Source: Pyrobaculum sp. (GTDB lineage: Archaea; Thermoproteota; Thermoprotei; Thermoproteales; Thermoproteaceae). Taken from it: a DNA stretch of 14,333 bases. Of the stretch, positions 12,652 through 14,333 are shown one piece after another. Both the position numbers and the translations under genes were made by a program. Each line of letters starts with the position of its first letter. The stretch's first letter is position 1. The DNA is taken from the NCBI GenBank assembly GCA_022759345.1, contig JAEMPK010000065.1:1-14333 (forward strand), written 5' to 3'. The notes below the pieces were generated by a model, which worked only from the letters and a program-made list of their open reading frames with translations, ran no database searches and was not told the origin of the DNA.

Positions 12652-13869
12652 TCAGACGAAGTCTCTCCCGACGACGTTTCTGGCTATGATCAGCTTGAGT
12701 ATGTTCTCAGCGCCCTCGGCGCCGACGTAGTAAGACAATATGCCCAGCAGAGACCTCGCCACGTTGGTCTCCTTGAAGTAAGAGGCGCCGCCGAACCACT
12801 TCATAACCTCCAGCGCCGTCTCCACGGCCAAGCTCACCGCTAAGTACTTCGCCGCGGCGCCCGCCGTGGCGACGTCTTGCAACGTAAAGGCCGAGTCGCC
12901 GCCGTAGTACCTATCCGCGACCCAAGCCGCCTTATAAACGGCGAGCTTGGCCGCCTCAAGCCTGGCGTATAGCTCGGCGAATTTGAAGCTTATCCCCTGG
13001 TAGCTCGCGATGGGCTTGCCGAAGACGACCCTCTGCCTAATCCACTCAAGACCTCTGTCTAGAAGCCACCTGGCGGCTCCTACAGACGCCGCGCCGATTA
13101 TGGTGCGGGCTAGGTTGAAGCCCTCCATGGCGATTTTAAAGCCGCCGTTGAGCTCGCCAAGCATAAACGTCTCCTCCACGGGGAGCCCCTCCAACGTCAA
13201 GTAGCCCGTGGGGAGGCCGTGCCGCCCGATCTCCTCCCAATCTCTGTGCGAGAAGCCAGGCGCAACCCTCCCCTTTCTCTTGAGTAGCGCGAGAAACACA
13301 GTGATGCCCTTGTGCCTATCCTCCAGCCTGCCCGTCCTAGCTATGGCTATAACGCCTCCGCCGTAGGGCAGATTTAGTATAGTCGTGACGCCAGTCACCA
13401 TGTTCTTCTCGCCGTACAGCCTCCACAGCCCGCCCTCCTTCACGGCCTTGGTCTGGAAAGACGCGACGTCGCTTCCGCCCTGCGGCTCCGTAGAGCCTAT
13501 GCCTATAAACGCGCGTCCCGCCGCCACCTCCGGCAAAACCTCCCCCTTCGCCTCCTCCCGCCCATACCGCTGGACCACATAAGGCCAGGCAGTCTCCAGC
13601 AACATATACACAGGCGTGGCGAGAGACGGATCTGCGTAGGCCAGCTCCTCAGCCGCGAGCGCCGCCTGGAGGAACGACCCGTCCTGCCCCCCGTATTTAG
13701 AACTCAGGGGAATCCCCAGCAAGCCGGCCTCGCCGAGACGCGCCGCCACCTCCTCAATAGGCCACTTCCTCTCGTCTATCTCAACCCACCTCGGCGCTAT
13801 AACCCTTTCGGCGAAAGACCTCACAGAGTCCACAAACAACTTATCTTCACGCGACAGACTAAAGTCCAT
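12652..13869 (-). CDS. Acyl-CoA dehydrogenase
   Basis: This 405-residue protein spans the full acyl-CoA dehydrogenase fold: N-terminal helical domain, the mid-domain signature STEPQGGSD (126-134), the RQRVVFGKPIASYQGISFK segment of the C-terminal helical domain, and the terminal AEGAENILKLIIAR. Aligning that end with the family places the catalytic base at Glu385. It would oxidise an acyl-CoA to the trans-2-enoyl-CoA with FAD, passing electrons to an ETF. Chain length or substrate (straight, branched or glutaryl-type) cannot be read with confidence. It is monocistronic with its own TATA box. With the thioesterase at the far left of the window, it indicates acyl-CoA metabolism. Confidence 0.95.
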   Translation of the reverse strand: MDFSLSREDKLFVDSVRSFAERVIAPRWVEIDERKWPIEEVAARLGEAGLLGIPLSSKYGGQDGSFLQAALAAEELAYADPSLATPVYMLLETAWPYVVQRYGREEAKGEVLPEVAAGRAFIGIGSTEPQGGSDVASFQTKAVKEGGLWRLYGEKNMVTGVTTILNLPYGGGVIAIARTGRLEDRHKGITVFLALLKRKGRVAPGFSHRDWEEIGRHGLPTGYLTLEGLPVEETFMLGELNGGFKIAMEGFNLARTIIGAASVGAARWLLDRGLEWIRQRVVFGKPIASYQGISFKFAELYARLEAAKLAVYKAAWVADRYYGGDSAFTLQDVATAGAAAKYLAVSLAVETALEVMKWFGGASYFKETNVARSLLGILSYYVGAEGAENILKLIIARNVVGRDFV

Positions 13870-13888
13870 ATATAGATCTAAAAAGAGC

Positions 13889-13900
13889 CCTAATTAAACG
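13889..13900 (-). promoter_or_regulatory. TATA box for the acyl-CoA dehydrogenase
   Basis: The minus strand reads CGTTTAATTAGG, centred about 25 bases upstream of the ATG at 13867-13869. Confidence 0.5.
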
Positions 13901-13909
13901 TTGCAGACA

Positions 13910-13927
13910 CCCGGCCCGCAGGCCGGG
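13910..13927. repeat. 7-bp perfect hairpin
   Basis: CCCGGCC-CGCA-GGCCGGG is an inverted repeat with a four-base loop, about 40 bases upstream of the acyl-CoA dehydrogenase start and just outside its TATA box. It may be the end structure of a decayed element or a regulatory palindrome. Confidence 0.6.
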
Positions 13928-14120
13928 CATCTCCTCCCGACGATTTATCGGCTTGTAGCTTGCCGCCTTCGCTCTCATTGCTGGCGGACGTGCGCTCGCG
14001 CCCCGCTTTATTCGTCCAGCGGCCTACGGCCCGTCGTCAACATTCACAAAAACCCCGACCCACCGAGGCCTGGGATGTGTGGCGCCTAGACGTGCCACGC
14101 GCCGAGCTGTACTTAACCTC

Positions 14121-14294
14121 AAGAAAGACCGCCAGGCCACCACCTGAACTTCGGCTCAAGGCCGAATTGAAAAATATTACTCCACTTCAATAGCGGCTGT
14201 TTCCGGCCATCGGCCCGCCCCCTGCCTCCAACAACCTGACGACCACGGCTAAGCTCTAAAATTTCTCCACATGAACTCGAAGAAAGACCGCCAG
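14121..14294. repeat. Pair of 15-base direct repeats, 159 bases apart
   Basis: AAGAAAGACCGCCAG occurs at 14121-14135 and 14280-14294. Allowing a one-base gap, similarity extends upstream (AACCTC versus AACTCG). The offset of 159 is a multiple of three, and both copies read LAVFL on the minus strand in one frame. Confidence 0.65.
14150..14166. repeat. 6-bp perfect hairpin
   Basis: TTCGGC-TCAAG-GCCGAA followed on the plus strand by the AT-rich TTGAAAAATATTA. It could act as a terminator-like or promoter-proximal structure; no adjacent gene is certain. Confidence 0.45.
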
Positions 14295-14333
14295 CCCCGG
14301 CGTTTTACGCACTACTACATATACCCAGGCGCC
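14256..14333 (-). CDS. Possible C-terminal end of a protein entering from the right edge (partial)
   Basis: The minus strand reads GAWVYVVVRKTPGLAVFLRV then HVEKF and a TAG stop, a plausible beta-strand-rich C-terminus of a gene whose start lies beyond the window. The plus strand is also open from ATG 14271 (MNSKKDRQPRRFTHYYIYPG) behind a TATA-like TCTAAAATTT at 14255-14264. Only one of the two can be coding, and 26 codons are too few to decide. Confidence 0.3.
   Translation of the reverse strand, partial: GAWVYVVVRKTPGLAVFLRVHVEKF

Larger units (their letters stand above)
13904..14255 (-). pseudogene. Possible decayed gene (minus frame with internal stops)
   Basis: One minus-strand frame runs through this region with only two internal TGA stops (about 14186-14188 and 14037-14039), below a TAG at 14256-14258. 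Segments look protein-like: GGLAVFLEVKYSSARGTSRR, SVGRGFCEC, then a Gly/Ser-rich tail. TSRR followed by spaced cysteines faintly recalls the zinc-ribbon end of IS605-type TnpB, but the cysteine pattern is not preserved and I could not confirm it. The region may equally be non-coding and GC-rich. Confidence 0.25.

Noticed and set aside
13960..14193. 77-codon plus-strand open frame at the right end
   Set aside because: Composition is low-quality Pro/Arg/Leu-rich, with no promoter at the start and hairpins inside; not supportable as a gene.
14121..14294. The direct repeats as a CRISPR array
   Set aside because: Only two copies, 15 bases long and 159 apart, with no regular spacing; CRISPR repeats in this group are about 24-25 bases with spacers near 40.

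Overview
The window looks like chromosomal DNA of a hyperthermophilic crenarchaeon of the Thermoproteales, most likely Pyrobaculum or a close relative. This is an inference from several signs: archaeal/eukaryal-type ribosomal proteins (L18, L19e, L32e, zinc-type S14), tRNA genes interrupted by short introns at canonical and non-canonical positions, a C/D box guide sRNA, archaeosine-pathway QueC, and TATA boxes placed about 20-26 bases before start codons (mostly leaderless mRNAs). I cannot name the species from sequence alone.

Layout. Positions 1-110 (minus) hold the start of a hot-dog acyl-CoA thioesterase gene cut by the window edge. Next is a minus-strand tRNA-Thr(TGT) with two introns (142-251), then a minus-strand ribosomal cluster S14 - S8 - L32e - L19e - L18 (2528 down to 370). 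The S14 gene is a 54-codon GTG-start gene. The cluster is a fragment of the archaeal spc operon: L5 is absent upstream, L6 between S8 and L32e, and S5 downstream, with a single polar-amino-acid-type solute-binding protein where L5 is expected. From 3463 to 6328 come a DAO-family FAD oxidoreductase, a DUF429 predicted nuclease, an SDR oxidoreductase and an unrecognised 165-residue protein.

The stretch 6336-7035 is decayed. It carries a frameshifted C-terminal remnant that resembles the thioredoxin-domain DUF255 (YyaL-like) family. After it lie a Prx6-type peroxiredoxin (minus), a gene-poor stretch, a tRNA-Asp(GTC) whose 5' acceptor strand is separated from its body by about 41 bases, a small basic protein, a DUF72 protein, a LysE/RhtB exporter and a carbon-nitrogen hydrolase. 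A C/D box sRNA starts on the stop codon of that hydrolase, with its own TATA box inside the coding sequence.

The last third, all minus strand, holds an acyl-CoA dehydrogenase, a HTH-phosphoribosyltransferase regulator, a CBS-pair protein and QueC; the last two overlap by ATGA. The right end (13870-14333) is a 460-base region with hairpins, a 15-base direct repeat 159 bases apart, and minus-strand reading that could be the remains of a gene.

Themes: translation (ribosomal proteins, tRNAs, the guide sRNA, QueC for archaeosine), fatty acyl-CoA metabolism (thioesterase, acyl-CoA dehydrogenase) and redox or amino-acid handling. No CRISPR array, intact mobile element or defence system is visible. 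The most distinctive content is RNA processing: three predicted tRNA introns in two genes, and a guide RNA overlapping a stop codon.
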